NCBI RefSeq assembly: GCF_030034735.1
Contig: NZ_CP125370.1
Location: forward strand, 2,356,001 to 2,420,000
Origin: Paenibacillus sp. RC334
GTDB lineage: Bacteria; Bacillota; Bacilli; Paenibacillales; Paenibacillaceae
Reading direction: 5' to 3'
Length of the DNA: 64,000 nucleotides
Shown: positions 35,945 to 45,935 of the stretch, piece by piece
Layout: every line of letters starts with the position of its first letter
Numbering within the stretch: position 1 is the stretch's first letter
Translations under genes and position numbers: made by a program
Notes under the pieces: generated by a model
Told to the model about the DNA's origin: nothing
Database searches by the model: none
Seen by the model: the letters and a program-made list of their open reading frames with translations, nothing else

Positions 35945-36651
35945 GTCTGGATTTTGGATTTATATATACGGCCTTTCTGGGGTTGTTCTCGGCGTTGCCC
36001 AACACGTTAATCATTACGGTGGTCTCCGTACTGGCGGGACTGGTCATCGGAATTATAACGGCTCTGGCCCGAATTTATAAGGTGCCTGTGTTGTCCCAGA
36101 TTTCCCATGGCTACGTTACCTTTATCCGTGGTACGCCGATGCTGATGCATTTGCTGCTTATTTATTTCAGTTTACCTTTGTTCATTGATGCGGGAGCCAG
36201 GCATTTTGGCTGGTCGTTTCATTCTAAAGATGTTCCCTATATGGTATTTGCACTCATTTCGTTCTCGATTACAAGTGGCGCGTATATGTCCGAGGTGGTC
36301 CGTTCCGGGATTCAATCCGTAAACCGGGGGCAAATCGAAGCAGCCTATGCAGTCGGGATGACGACGTGGCAGGTGCTGCGGCGTATCGTGTTTCCACAGG
36401 CGTTCGTGGTCAGTCTGCCGAACCTGACGAATTCTGTTATTGGGATGCTTCATGGCTCTACGCTGGCCTTTACAGTTTCCGTCACGGAAATCCAGGCTCA
36501 GGCTGAAATTTTAGCATCTACAAACTGGAAGTACCTGGAGGTTTATATCGCGGCAGCACTGATTTTCTGGGGTTTGACGGTGCTGATTGAACGAATTTCC
36601 GGCTTGGTGGAGAAAAAAATCAATGTGTTTAATGGGGGTAGAGCATCATGA
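35941..36651 (+). CDS. tcyM: Amino-acid ABC transporter permease (TcyM-like)
   Basis: A 236-residue second permease, homologous to the preceding one. It has [19 protein letters not shown] near residue 60 and the EAA-loop [20 protein letters not shown] near residue 130. Both ends overlap the neighbouring genes by four bases (ATGA), so permease-permease-ATPase are tightly coupled. Preceded by AAAGGAGGCAAGAGCAT. Confidence 0.88.
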   Translation: MSLDFGFIYTAFLGLFSALPNTLIITVVSVLAGLVIGIITALARIYKVPVLSQISHGYVTFIRGTPMLMHLLLIYFSLPLFIDAGARHFGWSFHSKDVPYMVFALISFSITSGAYMSEVVRSGIQSVNRGQIEAAYAVGMTTWQVLRRIVFPQAFVVSLPNLTNSVIGMLHGSTLAFTVSVTEIQAQAEILASTNWKYLEVYIAAALIFWGLTVLIERISGLVEKKINVFNGGRAS

Positions 36652-37400
36652 TCCGTCTGCAAAATATAACGAAATCGTTCGGCAAGCACGAGGTGCTCAA
36701 AGGCATTGATTTAACTGTGAATAAGGGAGAGGTCGTTGTCATTCTCGGACCGAGCGGCTCGGGGAAAACGACGTTGCTGCGCTGCATCAATTATCTGGAA
36801 AAGCCGAATGACGGGGAGGTCAGCATTGGAGATTTTACGGTAAACTGCAAGCGACCTGCGAAGAAAGATGTTTTGGCTCTACGCCAAAAAACGGCCATGG
36901 TCTTCCAGCAATACAATCTGTTCAAGCATAAAACGGCGTTGGAAAACGTGATGGAAGGGCTTGTCGTCGTCCGCAAGGTGAAGCAGGAGGAAGCGAAGAA
37001 GATCAGTATCGAAGTGCTCGAAAAGGTCGGTCTGAGCGAAAAACTGAATCATTATCCGAGTCAGCTATCCGGCGGGCAGCAGCAGCGTGTCGGTATTGCG
37101 CGTGCATTGGCGCTGAACCCGGAAGTGATTTTGTTCGATGAGCCGACCTCGGCGCTAGATCCTGAACTGGTGGGAGAGGTGCTGTCAGTTATTCGCAAGA
37201 TCGCGAAGGAAGGCATTACGATGATTGTCGTCACGCATGAGATGGGCTTTGCGCGGGATGTTTCCAATCACGTGGTATTTATGGATGATGGCCACATTAT
37301 CGAAGAAGGCAGCCCGGACGACATTTTCAATCGTCCCCAAGAGGAACGCACGAAGCAATTTCTGAAACGGATTACACCGGAATATAACTATTCAATTTAG
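36648..37400 (+). CDS. tcyN: Amino-acid ABC transporter ATP-binding protein (TcyN-like)
   Basis: 250 residues with Walker [10 protein letters not shown] (about residues 35-43), Q-loop [17 protein letters not shown], signature [16 protein letters not shown], and Walker [21 protein letters not shown] with the H-loop VVTHEMGF. It drives import through the two upstream permeases; sulfur amino acid uptake is inferred from the gene set. Confidence 0.92.
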   Translation: MIRLQNITKSFGKHEVLKGIDLTVNKGEVVVILGPSGSGKTTLLRCINYLEKPNDGEVSIGDFTVNCKRPAKKDVLALRQKTAMVFQQYNLFKHKTALENVMEGLVVVRKVKQEEAKKISIEVLEKVGLSEKLNHYPSQLSGGQQQRVGIARALALNPEVILFDEPTSALDPELVGEVLSVIRKIAKEGITMIVVTHEMGFARDVSNHVVFMDDGHIIEEGSPDDIFNRPQEERTKQFLKRITPEYNYSI

Positions 37401-37415
37401 ACGGGAGAGGGAGAC

Positions 37416-38432
37416 ATGAGTATTAAAATCGGAGTATTGGATCAAAGCCCTATACACGAGGGGGAAACGGCGGCACAGGCGCTTCGAAACACGATTAAGC
37501 TGGCGCAGCGTATAGATGAGCTGGGATTTTCACGCTTTTGGGTATCGGAGCATCATGATTCCGAGCAGGTTGCAGGCTCTTCGCCGGAGGTACTCATTTC
37601 TCATCTGCTGGCACGCACCGAGCGTATTAAAATCGGTTCTGGCGGAGTTATGCTTCAGCATTATAGTTCTTATAAAGTGGCCGAAAATTTCAATGTACTG
37701 GCGTCTCTTGCACCGGGTCGCGTAGATTTGGGCATTGGACGTGCGCCGGGCGGTCTACCGAAATCCACACAGGCGTTACAACGCAACGTGCATGATGCGC
37801 CTTCTCTTGAAGAAAAGATTGATGAAGTGAGCAGCTATATTCATAATATTCTGTCCGAAGAGGGACCGCTAGCAGGGCTACAGGCTAATCCGATTCCGGA
37901 AACACCAGCGGATATTTACGTTTTGGGTACAAGTACAGACAGTGCTGGAATTGCTGCACGTTCCGGGTTGCCCTACGTCTTCTCGCAATTTATCAACAGT
38001 AACGAACAGGTTGCACTGGATGCATTCCGCACGTATCGGGAGTCCTTTGACTATAGTCATGGACGTGAGCCGAAGGCACTTTTTGCGCTGGCGGTCATCG
38101 TAGCGGATACTTCCGAGGAAGCTGCGGAGTTGGCAGGTGAGCACAAGCTGTACAAAATTCATCTGGCCAGTGGCAAAACGGCTACGGTGGGCACGCTGGA
38201 AAGTGCAGAGGAGTTCGGTAAGCAATCGGGTGAAGAATATACGATTGAAGTTACACAAGCGCAAATTAACAAGGGAAATAAAGAGGAAATCTATGCTACT
38301 TTGACGGAAATTCAAGCTAAATATCAGGCTGATGAGCTGATCGTAACGACAGGAATACGGGATATCGGAAAGCGCGTCCGCTCATTTGAGCTGCTGCATG
38401 AAGCTTTTGCTGGTCTGCCTGTACAGTCCTAG
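37416..38432 (+). CDS. Luciferase-like monooxygenase (YtmO/CmoO-like, MsnO8 type)
   Basis: A 338-residue LLM-class flavin oxidoreductase with IGVLDQSPIHEGETAAQALR at the N-terminus, RFWVSEHHDSEQVAGSSPEV near residue 40 and RVDLGIGRAPGGLP near residue 105. This is the second monooxygenase of the locus and corresponds in position and type to B. subtilis YtmO, which follows TcyN there too. It probably acts on the same class of S-substituted cysteine; the FMN reductase at 32454 could serve both. Confidence 0.88.
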   Translation: MSIKIGVLDQSPIHEGETAAQALRNTIKLAQRIDELGFSRFWVSEHHDSEQVAGSSPEVLISHLLARTERIKIGSGGVMLQHYSSYKVAENFNVLASLAPGRVDLGIGRAPGGLPKSTQALQRNVHDAPSLEEKIDEVSSYIHNILSEEGPLAGLQANPIPETPADIYVLGTSTDSAGIAARSGLPYVFSQFINSNEQVALDAFRTYRESFDYSHGREPKALFALAVIVADTSEEAAELAGEHKLYKIHLASGKTATVGTLESAEEFGKQSGEEYTIEVTQAQINKGNKEEIYATLTEIQAKYQADELIVTTGIRDIGKRVRSFELLHEAFAGLPVQS

Positions 38433-38488
38433 GTGTTGTTGGCTTGAGAAAGTTGTAACCATTTTGGATTTACGAAGGAGGAATAGGG

Positions 38489-39646
38489 ATGAGTGGATCA
38501 ACCGGGACGAAGGAGCAGGTTTTGGAGCAGAAGCTGGTAGACATTCGTCGCCATCTTCACCAGAATCCCGAGCTGTCTAACGAGGAGGTTGAAACTACCG
38601 CCTATATCCGTCGTCTGTTGGAAGAACAGAACATAACCATTCTTGATGTGCCGCTGCGCACCGGACTGGTGGCGGAAATCGGCGGGCAGCAGGAGGGGCC
38701 GATTGTGGCACTTCGCGCGGACATTGATGCGTTGCCGATTCAGGAGGAGACAGGCTTGCCCTATGCTTCACTGCATCCGGGCAAGATGCATGCCTGTGGG
38801 CATGATTTTCATACGGCATCCCTCTTCGGAGCTGCCGTATTGTTAAAAGAGCGGGAGCAGGAGTTGAAAGGCACGGTTCGCCTTGTGTTTCAGCCAGCGG
38901 AGGAAAAGGCCAAGGGCGCAGCCCAAGTGCTGGACAGCGGTGTGCTGGCAGATGTGCAAGCTATATTCGGCCTGCATAACAAGCCGGACCTGCCTGTAGG
39001 GACGGTCGGCATTAAGGAAGGCCCGCTGATGGCGGCGGCAGACGGCTTTTACATCGAGGTAGAGGGCCTGAGCACGCATGCGGCGGTGCCGCAAGCAGGG
39101 ATTGACCCGATCGTCGTGTCGTCGCACATTATCACGGCGCTGCAATCCATCGTAAGCCGGAGCGTCAACCCGCTGGACAGCGCGGTGATTAGCGTGACGA
39201 AGCTGCACAGCGGCAACGCCTGGAACATCATTCCGGACCGTGCCCATCTGGACGGCACGATCCGGACGTTCGACGAGAACGTGCGCGCACAGGTGGCTGA
39301 ACGCTTCGAGCAGGTCGTAAAGGGCGTGGCCGATGCTTTTGGCACAAAAGCGAATATCCGCTGGATCGAAGGACCGCCACCTGTACTGAATGACGGCAAG
39401 CTGGCCGTCATCGCGGAGCAAGCGGCCCAAGCGGCCGGTCTGGAGGTCGTTCGCCCCGTGCCTTCCTCGGCGAGCGAGGATTTCGGGCTTTATCAGAAGA
39501 GCATCCCCGGTGTGTTCGTCTTTGTCGGCACTTCGGGGAGTCAGGAATGGCATCATCCAGCCTTCGATCTGGACGAACGCGCGTTGCCGGGAACGGCGAA
39601 GCTGCTGGCTTCACTGGCAGAATCGGCATTAGTATCCATAGAGTAG
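38489..39646 (+). CDS. M20-family amidohydrolase (N-acyl amino acid deacylase, YtnL-like)
   Basis: A 385-residue M20D metallopeptidase of the hippurate hydrolase/N-acetyl-amino-acid deacetylase type. Metal and catalytic residues are visible in H101-A-C-G-H105-D106, FQPAEEKAKGA near residue 135 and GLHNKPDLPVGTVG, with the final HHPAFDLDE at the C-terminus. In the B. subtilis pathway an N-acetylated S-alkyl-cysteine is oxidised and then deacetylated by an enzyme of this family. The gene ends the operon, with a terminator 28 bases later. GC content is visibly higher here than in the next genes. Confidence 0.88.
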   Translation: MSGSTGTKEQVLEQKLVDIRRHLHQNPELSNEEVETTAYIRRLLEEQNITILDVPLRTGLVAEIGGQQEGPIVALRADIDALPIQEETGLPYASLHPGKMHACGHDFHTASLFGAAVLLKEREQELKGTVRLVFQPAEEKAKGAAQVLDSGVLADVQAIFGLHNKPDLPVGTVGIKEGPLMAAADGFYIEVEGLSTHAAVPQAGIDPIVVSSHIITALQSIVSRSVNPLDSAVISVTKLHSGNAWNIIPDRAHLDGTIRTFDENVRAQVAERFEQVVKGVADAFGTKANIRWIEGPPPVLNDGKLAVIAEQAAQAAGLEVVRPVPSSASEDFGLYQKSIPGVFVFVGTSGSQEWHHPAFDLDERALPGTAKLLASLAESALVSIE

Positions 39647-39674
39647 AGGTGTGAGTCTACTCTTTCAATGCTAG

Positions 39675-39704
39675 ACCCCTTCTTATGTAGAGAAGGGGTT
39701 TTTA
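39675..39704 (+). terminator. Terminator of the sulfur-compound operon
   Basis: ACCCCTTCT pairs with AGAAGGGGT over a 7-base loop, followed by TTTTAA. Confidence 0.85.
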
Positions 39705-39756
39705 ATTTGTCAAACGATCAAAAGAATTACCTTTTTCTAAATTATAAAGGAAAATA

Positions 39757-39785
39757 TTGACGGCATATCATCCTAATGATAATAT
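39757..39785 (+). promoter_or_regulatory. Promoter of metalloprotease copy 1
   Basis: TTGACG (39757-39762) and TAATAT (39780-39785) have a 17-base spacer. The surrounding AAGGAAAATATTGACG is repeated before copy 2 at 41019. The transcript would have an untranslated leader of roughly 100 bases. Confidence 0.65.
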
Positions 39786-39891
39786 AAAATTGTAATTTTT
39801 TTCAAAACAAAAGAAAGGGGGAGAGATAAGAGATTTCGATTGCTATTTTATGAATACAACAATCAAATAAAATGATATGGAGGTTAAAGAA

Positions 39892-40826
39892 ATGCCGAAG
39901 AAAAAAGGAATGATCATGGCTTCTTTTTCATTGGTAGTGGCTGCTTCTTTACTGGTTGGCGGGGCTAATGTTGGTGCAGTAGCCTCTAATTTGGAAAGCA
40001 CTTCTGAAATAGAGTCCACGAGTGTTAGCTTGGCTGCTACGGATATACCTGCAAAATTTAAGCCATCCGTAGAATGGGTTTGGAAGAATAGAATCGTCAA
40101 AGAAGGCTCGACCAACCGTAAAAATTTGATTTTTGATCAAATATATGCAGGAAAAGGGACGCTAAATTATGTGGTGCGCTGGCAATCTACCAAAAATCTC
40201 ACGCTTCAGCAACGTAAGGATATGGCTTCCATGCTGAGCCGCCAAGTCAATAATTGGAATAAGCAGTTGAAAGGGTATGATGGCTGGCCTTATGACAATA
40301 TTACAGTAAAAATAGTAGGCTGGGCCGTTGCAAATCCGTCTCAGATTCTTAACAAACAATCAAGTGAAATCGTTTACACTGACACGATTACAGATGATTT
40401 AAGCAAAACGAACCCGAATATCCCTGCTAAACTTCCAGTTGCTCCTGATGCGCTTTCCAGATTTGAGCATTTTACAGATCCAAACTATGCTTATCCGGGG
40501 GGTTGGACAAGCGGTTTGATATGTATTTATGGGGGACAGCCAATTTTCAAGGTGGAGCCGGTGGTGACTGGGGACAACGCATGCCCGATGATTATATCCT
40601 GAGCACCCTGAACTCTGATGAAGTTCATATTACGGAGCATGAGATGGGGCATGGATTCGGCTTGCCTGATTTCTATGAAGAAAATGATCGTCCGCCTGGT
40701 GGATTCCCTACACCAACTATTATGTGGGCCGGAAATTCTTCCAAGATAACAGAGTGGGATACCTGGATGTTGCGTTATACCTGGAGCCAGGTCAAGAAGG
40801 ATACCTCTCGTTTTCCTACCCGATAA
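39892..40826 (+). pseudogene. Secreted zinc metalloprotease paralogue 1, frameshifted
   Basis: Encodes a Sec signal peptide (MPKKKGMIMASFSLVVAASL...), a conserved N-terminal region (SVEWVWKNRIVKEGS) and a zincin domain with HExxHxxGxxD (EHEMGHGFGLPDFYE). Frame 1 runs to 40602. Homology switches to the next frame after YPGG at the G6 run (40497-40502): one base is missing compared with copies 2 and 3 (GGTGGATTGGA). The catalytic part is therefore out of frame. Unlike copies 2 and 3, it ends at FPTR and lacks the C-terminal discoidin-like domain. ATG 39892 follows TGGAGGTTAAAGA. The protease substrate is unknown. Confidence 0.8.
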
Positions 40827-40865
40827 AAGATACGTAGAATAGTGCAAAAAAAGCTGATGAATAGG

Positions 40866-40927
40866 ACCGTTTCTTCCAAAATCAAATTCTGTGATGGAAT
40901 TGATTTTAGTGGAGAAGCGGTTTTTTC
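40866..40927 (+). terminator. Terminator after metalloprotease copy 1
   Basis: A long imperfect stem, ACCGTTTCTTCC with GGAGAAGCGGT, extended by AAAATCAAATTC/GAATTGATTTT, followed by TTTTTTC. The rest of the 372-base gap to 41198 holds the copy 2 promoter and a roughly 150-base leader without a credible ORF. Confidence 0.75.
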
Positions 40928-41018
40928 ATTTCACAAAATACCAGTTTTTTGCACATGAAGGGGCGAATTCGTTCCAATATGATCTCAAAATACCTAATTT
41001 AATTCATTAAGGAAAATA

Positions 41019-41047
41019 TTGACGATGCAATAATCCAGTGATAATAT
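41019..41047 (+). promoter_or_regulatory. Promoter of metalloprotease copies 2 and 3
   Basis: TTGACG (41019-41024) and TAATAT (41042-41047), 17-base spacer. It is a duplicate of the copy 1 promoter, including the upstream AAGGAAAATA. Confidence 0.65.
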
Positions 41048-41198
41048 GATTTGTGATTATTTACAAAAAACGACAAGGAGGATTGATAGATTATCGTTGA
41101 TCTCATAGATCAATACATAAACACGAAAAAGAGGTGATTGAATTAATCGTTTCAGGAGAACTACCGTAATTATATTAAAGAGTTATGGAGGTATATGT

Positions 41199-42605
41199 AT
41201 GTTGAATAGAAAAGGCATGATGATGGCTTCTTTTTCAGCGGTGATCGCCAGTTCATTGCTGATGGGAAATGCTACGATCATGTCTGCGGCTTCTTCAGAA
41301 AATGGGAGTGTAGCGGTTGCAGCAACGGGTGATTCGACATTGGCTGATATGCCTGCTTATCTCAAATCATCTGTGGAATGGGTTTGGAAGAATAGAATGT
41401 TGACCGAAGGCTCGACGGCTCGTAACAACACGATTTTTGATCAAATCCATGCGGGAAAGGGTACATTGAATTACGTCGTACGCTGGCAATCTTCTAAACC
41501 CGTTACGCTACAACAACGTCAAGATATTGCCAGAATGCTAGGTCGTCAGATGAATCATTGGACGGAGCACCTCAAAGGATATGATGGCTAGCCCTATCAG
41601 GATATTAAAGTAAAAGTAGTAGGCTGGGCCGTTGCTGATCCTTCACTATTACTGGACAAGCAACCTGACGAGGTCGTTTATACGGATACGACTACAGACG
41701 AGTTAGCTTCCGAAAAACCGGAAATTCCTGCTGTACTCCCGGTTGCGCCTGAAGCTTTGTCCAGATATGAGCATTATTGGGATCCACGCTATTCTTATCC
41801 TGGTGGATATGATAAACACTTTGATATGTATTTGTGGGTTACCGAAAATTTTGTAGGAGGAACCGGTCAGGATTGGGGTCAACGTGTGAATGATGATTAC
41901 CTTTTTAGCACATTGAATTTGGACGAGATCGAAATCACGGAACATGAAATTGGACATGGTTTTGGCTTAACTGATTTTTATGAAGAACACGAGCGTCCAC
42001 CGGGCGGCTTCCCAACGAACACCATTATGTGGGCTGGTGATTCCGATCATATCACCGACTGGGATATTTGGATGCTGCGGTATACCTGGAGTCAGCTCAA
42101 AAAAGATACGTCTCGTTTCCCAAACACGACTAAAGGTGACGAGGGTCCTATCGAAACATCACCCGATGAAATCGTGAACATTGGGCCTGCTGCAACGGAC
42201 AGCACTTCTTATACTTCACCTTGGGAAAATGTGAGCGCACTCAATGACGGCTTTGATCCAACCAGCTCCAATGACCGAAGTCATGCTGTGTACGGAAACT
42301 GGCCTGAGGTGGGAACACAATGGGTTCAATATGATTTTGATCAAGAACATACGGTATCTCAAATGGATATATATTGGTTCAAGGATGGCTCCGGCATCGA
42401 TGTTCCCAAGTCTTACAAGATTAAGTATTGGAACGGTCAAGGCTGGTCTAATGTCAAGCAGGCCAAAGGATTGGGTACTGCGGCAGATCAATATAATACC
42501 ACCACTTTTACGCCTGTAAAAACAACGAAATTAAGAATTGAAATGGTATCCAAAGGTTCTGCATCCACGGGAATTTTAGAGTGGAAAGTAGCAGCTAATC
42601 AATAA
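41199..42605 (+). pseudogene. Secreted zinc metalloprotease paralogue 2, in-frame TAG
   Basis: Homologous to copies 1 and 3: signal peptide, SVEWVWKNRMLTEGS region, HExxH (EHEIGHGFGLTDFYE) and a C-terminal beta-sandwich with ALNDGFDPTSSNDRSH and VSQMDIYWFKDGSGIDVPKS, resembling discoidin-type carbohydrate-binding domains. The frame is intact over 468 codons except for TAG at 41589-41591, where copies 1 and 3 have TGG (Trp) in YDGWPY. A single G-to-A change explains it. The truncated product would contain only the N-terminal region. AGTTATGGAGGTATATGT precedes the ATG. Confidence 0.82.
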
Positions 42606-42639
42606 GTAATATTTTGAATTAATTATGGAGGGGAAACGA

Positions 42640-44050
42640 ATGTTGAAGAAAAAAGGAATGATGGCGGCTTCTTTTTCTGTGGTGATTGCTAGTTCATTAC
42701 TGATGGGAAATGCTAGTTTTGTATCAGCGGATGCGCATATGAATGGGAGTGCCGTGGTTGCGGCAACAAGTAATACGACATTGGCGGACATGCCAGCTTA
42801 TCTCAAATCATCGGTGGAGTGGGTTTGGAAGAATAGAATGCTGACTGAAGGCTCGACTAACCGCAAAAATTTGATTTTTGATCAAATTTTTGCGGGAAAA
42901 GGAACTCTAAATTATGTAGTGCGTTGGCAATCTTCTAAGCCAGTTACGCTTCAACAGCGTCAAGATATTGCTAGAATGCTAGATCGTCAGATGAATCATT
43001 GGACGGAGCATCTCCAGGGATATGATGGATGGCCCTATAAGGATATTAAAGTTAAAGTGGTAGGCTGGGCTGTTGCTAATCCTTCACTGCTGCTGGACAA
43101 GCAGCCTGATGAGGTTGTTTATACGGATACTATTGCAGATGGATTAGCTTCTGAACAACCAGGAATTCCTGCTGCACTTCCCGTTGCGCCTAATGAAATA
43201 TCCAGATTTGAGCATTTTTCAGACCCCAACTATTCGTATCCGGGTGGATTGGATAAACGCTTTGATATGTATCTTTGGGCTACAGAAAATTTCGGTGGGG
43301 GGAGCCGGCGGCGACTGGGGACAGCGTATGAATGATGAATACGTTCTGAGTACGGTGAACGCTGATGAGATTGAGATTACTGAACATGAGATTGGACATG
43401 GCTTTGGATTAAACGATTTCTATGAAGAACACGAGCGTCCACCGGGTGGCTTCCCAACAAACACGATTATGTGGGCTGGAAATTCCGATCATATCACCGA
43501 CTGGGATGTTTGGATGCTGCGTTATACCTGGAGTCAAATCAAAAAGGATACGTCTCGTTTCCCAACCACGACTAAAGACGACGAGGGTCCAATTGAAACA
43601 GATCCTAATGAAATCGTGAACATTGCGCCTGCGGCAACAGCTAGCAGCTCTTATACTTCATCCTGGGAAAATATAAGCGCGCTAAATGATGGATTTGAAC
43701 CTGCCAATTCCAACGATAGAAGTCATGCCGTGTATGGCAACTGGCCTGAAACGGGAACGCAATGGGTTCAATACGATTTTGATCAAGAACATACGGTATC
43801 TCAAACGGATGTCTATTGGTTCAAAGATGGCGCTGGCATTGATGTTCCCAAGTCTTACAAGATTAAGTATTGGAACGGTCAAGGCTGGTCTAATATCAAG
43901 CAGGCCAAAGGATTGGGAACTGTGGTAGATCAATATAATACGACCACTTTTACGCCTGTAAAAACAACGAAATTAAGAATTGAAATGGTATCCAAAGGTT
44001 CCGCATCTACCGGAATTCTGGAGTGGAAAGTAGCAGCTATCAATAAATAA
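42640..44050 (+). pseudogene. Secreted zinc metalloprotease paralogue 3, frameshifted
   Basis: Closest to copy 2, including near-identical DNA over the C-terminal domain, and only 34 bases downstream, so co-transcribed with it. Frame 1 runs to 43335. The catalytic and C-terminal parts (EHEIGHGFGLNDFYE, then the discoidin-like domain) are in another frame. The switch is at the G6 run (43297-43302) in NFGGG..GDWGQ, where one extra G is present relative to the frame-maintaining length. ATG 42640 follows TGGAGGGGAAACGA. Repaired, the protein would have about 469 residues. Confidence 0.82.
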
Positions 44051-44077
44051 CTCAATAAAGTTCGGCTTATGCTAAAT

Positions 44078-44117
44078 AAGGTTGTCTCTTGCGATATTGC
44101 GGGAGACAGCCTTTTTA
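44078..44117 (+). terminator. Terminator of the metalloprotease genes
   Basis: AAGGTTGTCTC pairs with GAGACAGCCTT around a 13-base loop, then TTTTTATA. Confidence 0.8.
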
Positions 44118-44285
44118 TAATTCATAGCTGGAACAACTGGAGTCTGATCCTATCAGGCTTTTTTTGTATCTTGATTATGGCGCTTGTTTCGTTCATATTT
44201 GTATGCAAGGATCACTGGGAATGAACGGATGTACAATAATATGTATAATGAACGTCAGACATGAATGAAAAGAGGACGGAAAGCG

Positions 44286-45221
44286 ATGACCTACGACGTG
44301 AAAGCCCCTTACGATGTACATATGGGATTTGGACCGGTGTTTGAACTGCTGAGCAGTTTGCATACCTTTATTTGCCGCAAGGCATACAAGAAGACGGATT
44401 TGTCATCCGCGTGGGCCGAGCAGGTGCGTGACAAGCTGTCTCCAGATCTGTCCGGGCTGCTGGGATCTATGGAAATCAATGCAGATTGGAAGGTCATATA
44501 CGGGATCGTCTGTATGCTTTCCGATGAAGGGGGCATTGACGAGGTTGTAGATCGTCTGGAGAGCCGGACAGCGCTGGAGCTAAATGAACAGGCATTAGCC
44601 TACGGTATTCCGTTGCTTGACGATATGGAGAAGCTTCGCAGTCTTGCTTTACGGTTGCTATCTGGTTGGTATGAGGAATACTTTCGCTATGCGGACGCTA
44701 ACATTCTGATTGGGCTGGGACAGGAAGCCGAGCAGAGAAATAAGGAGAAGGGTACCTATAGCACTATGGAATGGGTGGATCGTATAACCAATGGCTTCCG
44801 GTTTGAGCCTTCCGATGGGCTGACGCGGGTACTGCTGGTACCGCAATACCATTTTCAGCCGCTTAATATCATTTATCGGTTTGGATCGCTTCTGTTGTGT
44901 CATTATTCGGCGGGAATTTATTTTCAGGAAGACGACTTTTTATCCCCACAGGAATACCGGATGATCCGGAGCTTGGGGGAGAAAAGCAGGCTTAAGATTT
45001 TAAAATATTTGTACCAAAGCCAGACACCGCGCACCTTTATTGAAATTGTCCGTCACCTTCAGCTATCGAAGGGCATCACGCACGATCATATTTTCAAGCT
45101 TCGTGCCTCTGGTTTCATCCATGCTCATTTTGATGGCGAAACATTGCTCGGTTACAGCGCACGGCTTTCGGCTGTGAATGAAATGCATAGCAGCATCCTT
45201 GGCTATATGGAGCGTAATTAA
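44286..45221 (+). CDS. ArsR-type winged-helix regulator with large N-terminal domain
   Basis: 311 residues. The C-terminal 80 residues form an ArsR-like winged helix (LGEKSRLKILKYLYQSQTPR, then HLQLSKGITHDHIFKLRASG). The N-terminal 220 residues are an unnamed helical domain found in Bacillales regulators of this kind. ATG 44286 follows AGAGGACGGAAAGCG; the frame opens slightly earlier at 44265. Such regulators are often beside an exporter gene, but none is adjacent here. Its terminator abuts a sugar-permease fragment. Confidence 0.75.
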   Translation: MTYDVKAPYDVHMGFGPVFELLSSLHTFICRKAYKKTDLSSAWAEQVRDKLSPDLSGLLGSMEINADWKVIYGIVCMLSDEGGIDEVVDRLESRTALELNEQALAYGIPLLDDMEKLRSLALRLLSGWYEEYFRYADANILIGLGQEAEQRNKEKGTYSTMEWVDRITNGFRFEPSDGLTRVLLVPQYHFQPLNIIYRFGSLLLCHYSAGIYFQEDDFLSPQEYRMIRSLGEKSRLKILKYLYQSQTPRTFIEIVRHLQLSKGITHDHIFKLRASGFIHAHFDGETLLGYSARLSAVNEMHSSILGYMERN

Positions 45222-45262
45222 GCTGCGCCAACTGGCAGGACTTTAATACTTTAAACGAATAG

Positions 45263-45308
45263 ACGCCGGTCGCCTGGAGATGGAATCCAGATGATCCGGC
45301 GTTTTTTT
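45263..45308 (+). terminator. Terminator of the ArsR-type gene
   Basis: ACGCCGGTCGCCTGGA pairs with TCCAGATGATCCGGCGT, then seven T. Confidence 0.85.
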
Positions 45309-45310
45309 GA

Positions 45311-45904
45311 TTCAATCCGAAATTCTCCACGCTCGTATTGCTGCCCCTTGCATTTGCATTCGTGTCCTCGTTCCGGCCGCTGGACGATATATTCAAGTTC
45401 ATCTCTCCAATTACCTGGAGGACGTTTATTCCTACTCATGTTACAGGTGAAGCTTATGTGAGCCTGTTTACCGAAAGAGGGTTTGGGCGAACGCTGTTTA
45501 ACAGCTTCTTTACCGCAATGGCCGAGATGCTATTCGGGTTACTAGTAGGCTCGATGGCAGCCTTTGCCTTTGCTTTCTTCCAGTTTAGAGGGGAAAATGC
45601 AATGTTTGTGCTGGTGCTCATCACGTTTATGATTCCGTTCGAAATGATTGCCATTCCCCTATACAGTCTGGTGGATCAACTGGGCTGGATGGACTCCTAT
45701 ACCGCCATCATCGTACCGGGGATTGAGAACGGATTGGTTATTTTTCTGTACAGGCAGTTTTTTATGGAGCTGTCTCCTTCGCTAACGGAAGCGGCCCGTC
45801 TGGATGGAGCCTCCTGGTTCCGCATTTATACGAAGATCATTATGCCGCTCTGCAAGCCTGTCACGCTCAGTGCAGGGCTGTCAGGCAGCGGCTTGAAGGA
45901 ATGA
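45311..45904 (+). pseudogene. Fragment of a carbohydrate ABC transporter permease (MalG type)
   Basis: The open frame begins right at the preceding terminator and carries about 185 residues of a MalG/LacG-like permease: LPLAFAFVSSFRPLDDIF, four or five helices, and the EAA-loop SLTEAARLDGASWFRIYTKI. The N-terminal start region and the helices after the EAA loop are missing; the end SAGLSGSGLKE is not family sequence. It has no ribosome-binding site or partner genes, so it is a remnant of a lost sugar transporter. Confidence 0.75.
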
Positions 45905-45935
45905 AGTTGAATATGAATGAGAGAGGATGAACCCG

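Noticed and set aside
40497..40502. Programmed -1 frameshifting at G GGG GGT in metalloprotease copy 1
   Set aside because: The -1 reading would work here and in the heparinase gene, but copy 3 and the peptide-binding protein need the opposite shift at the same kind of run. A tract-length change or sequence error explains all four more simply.
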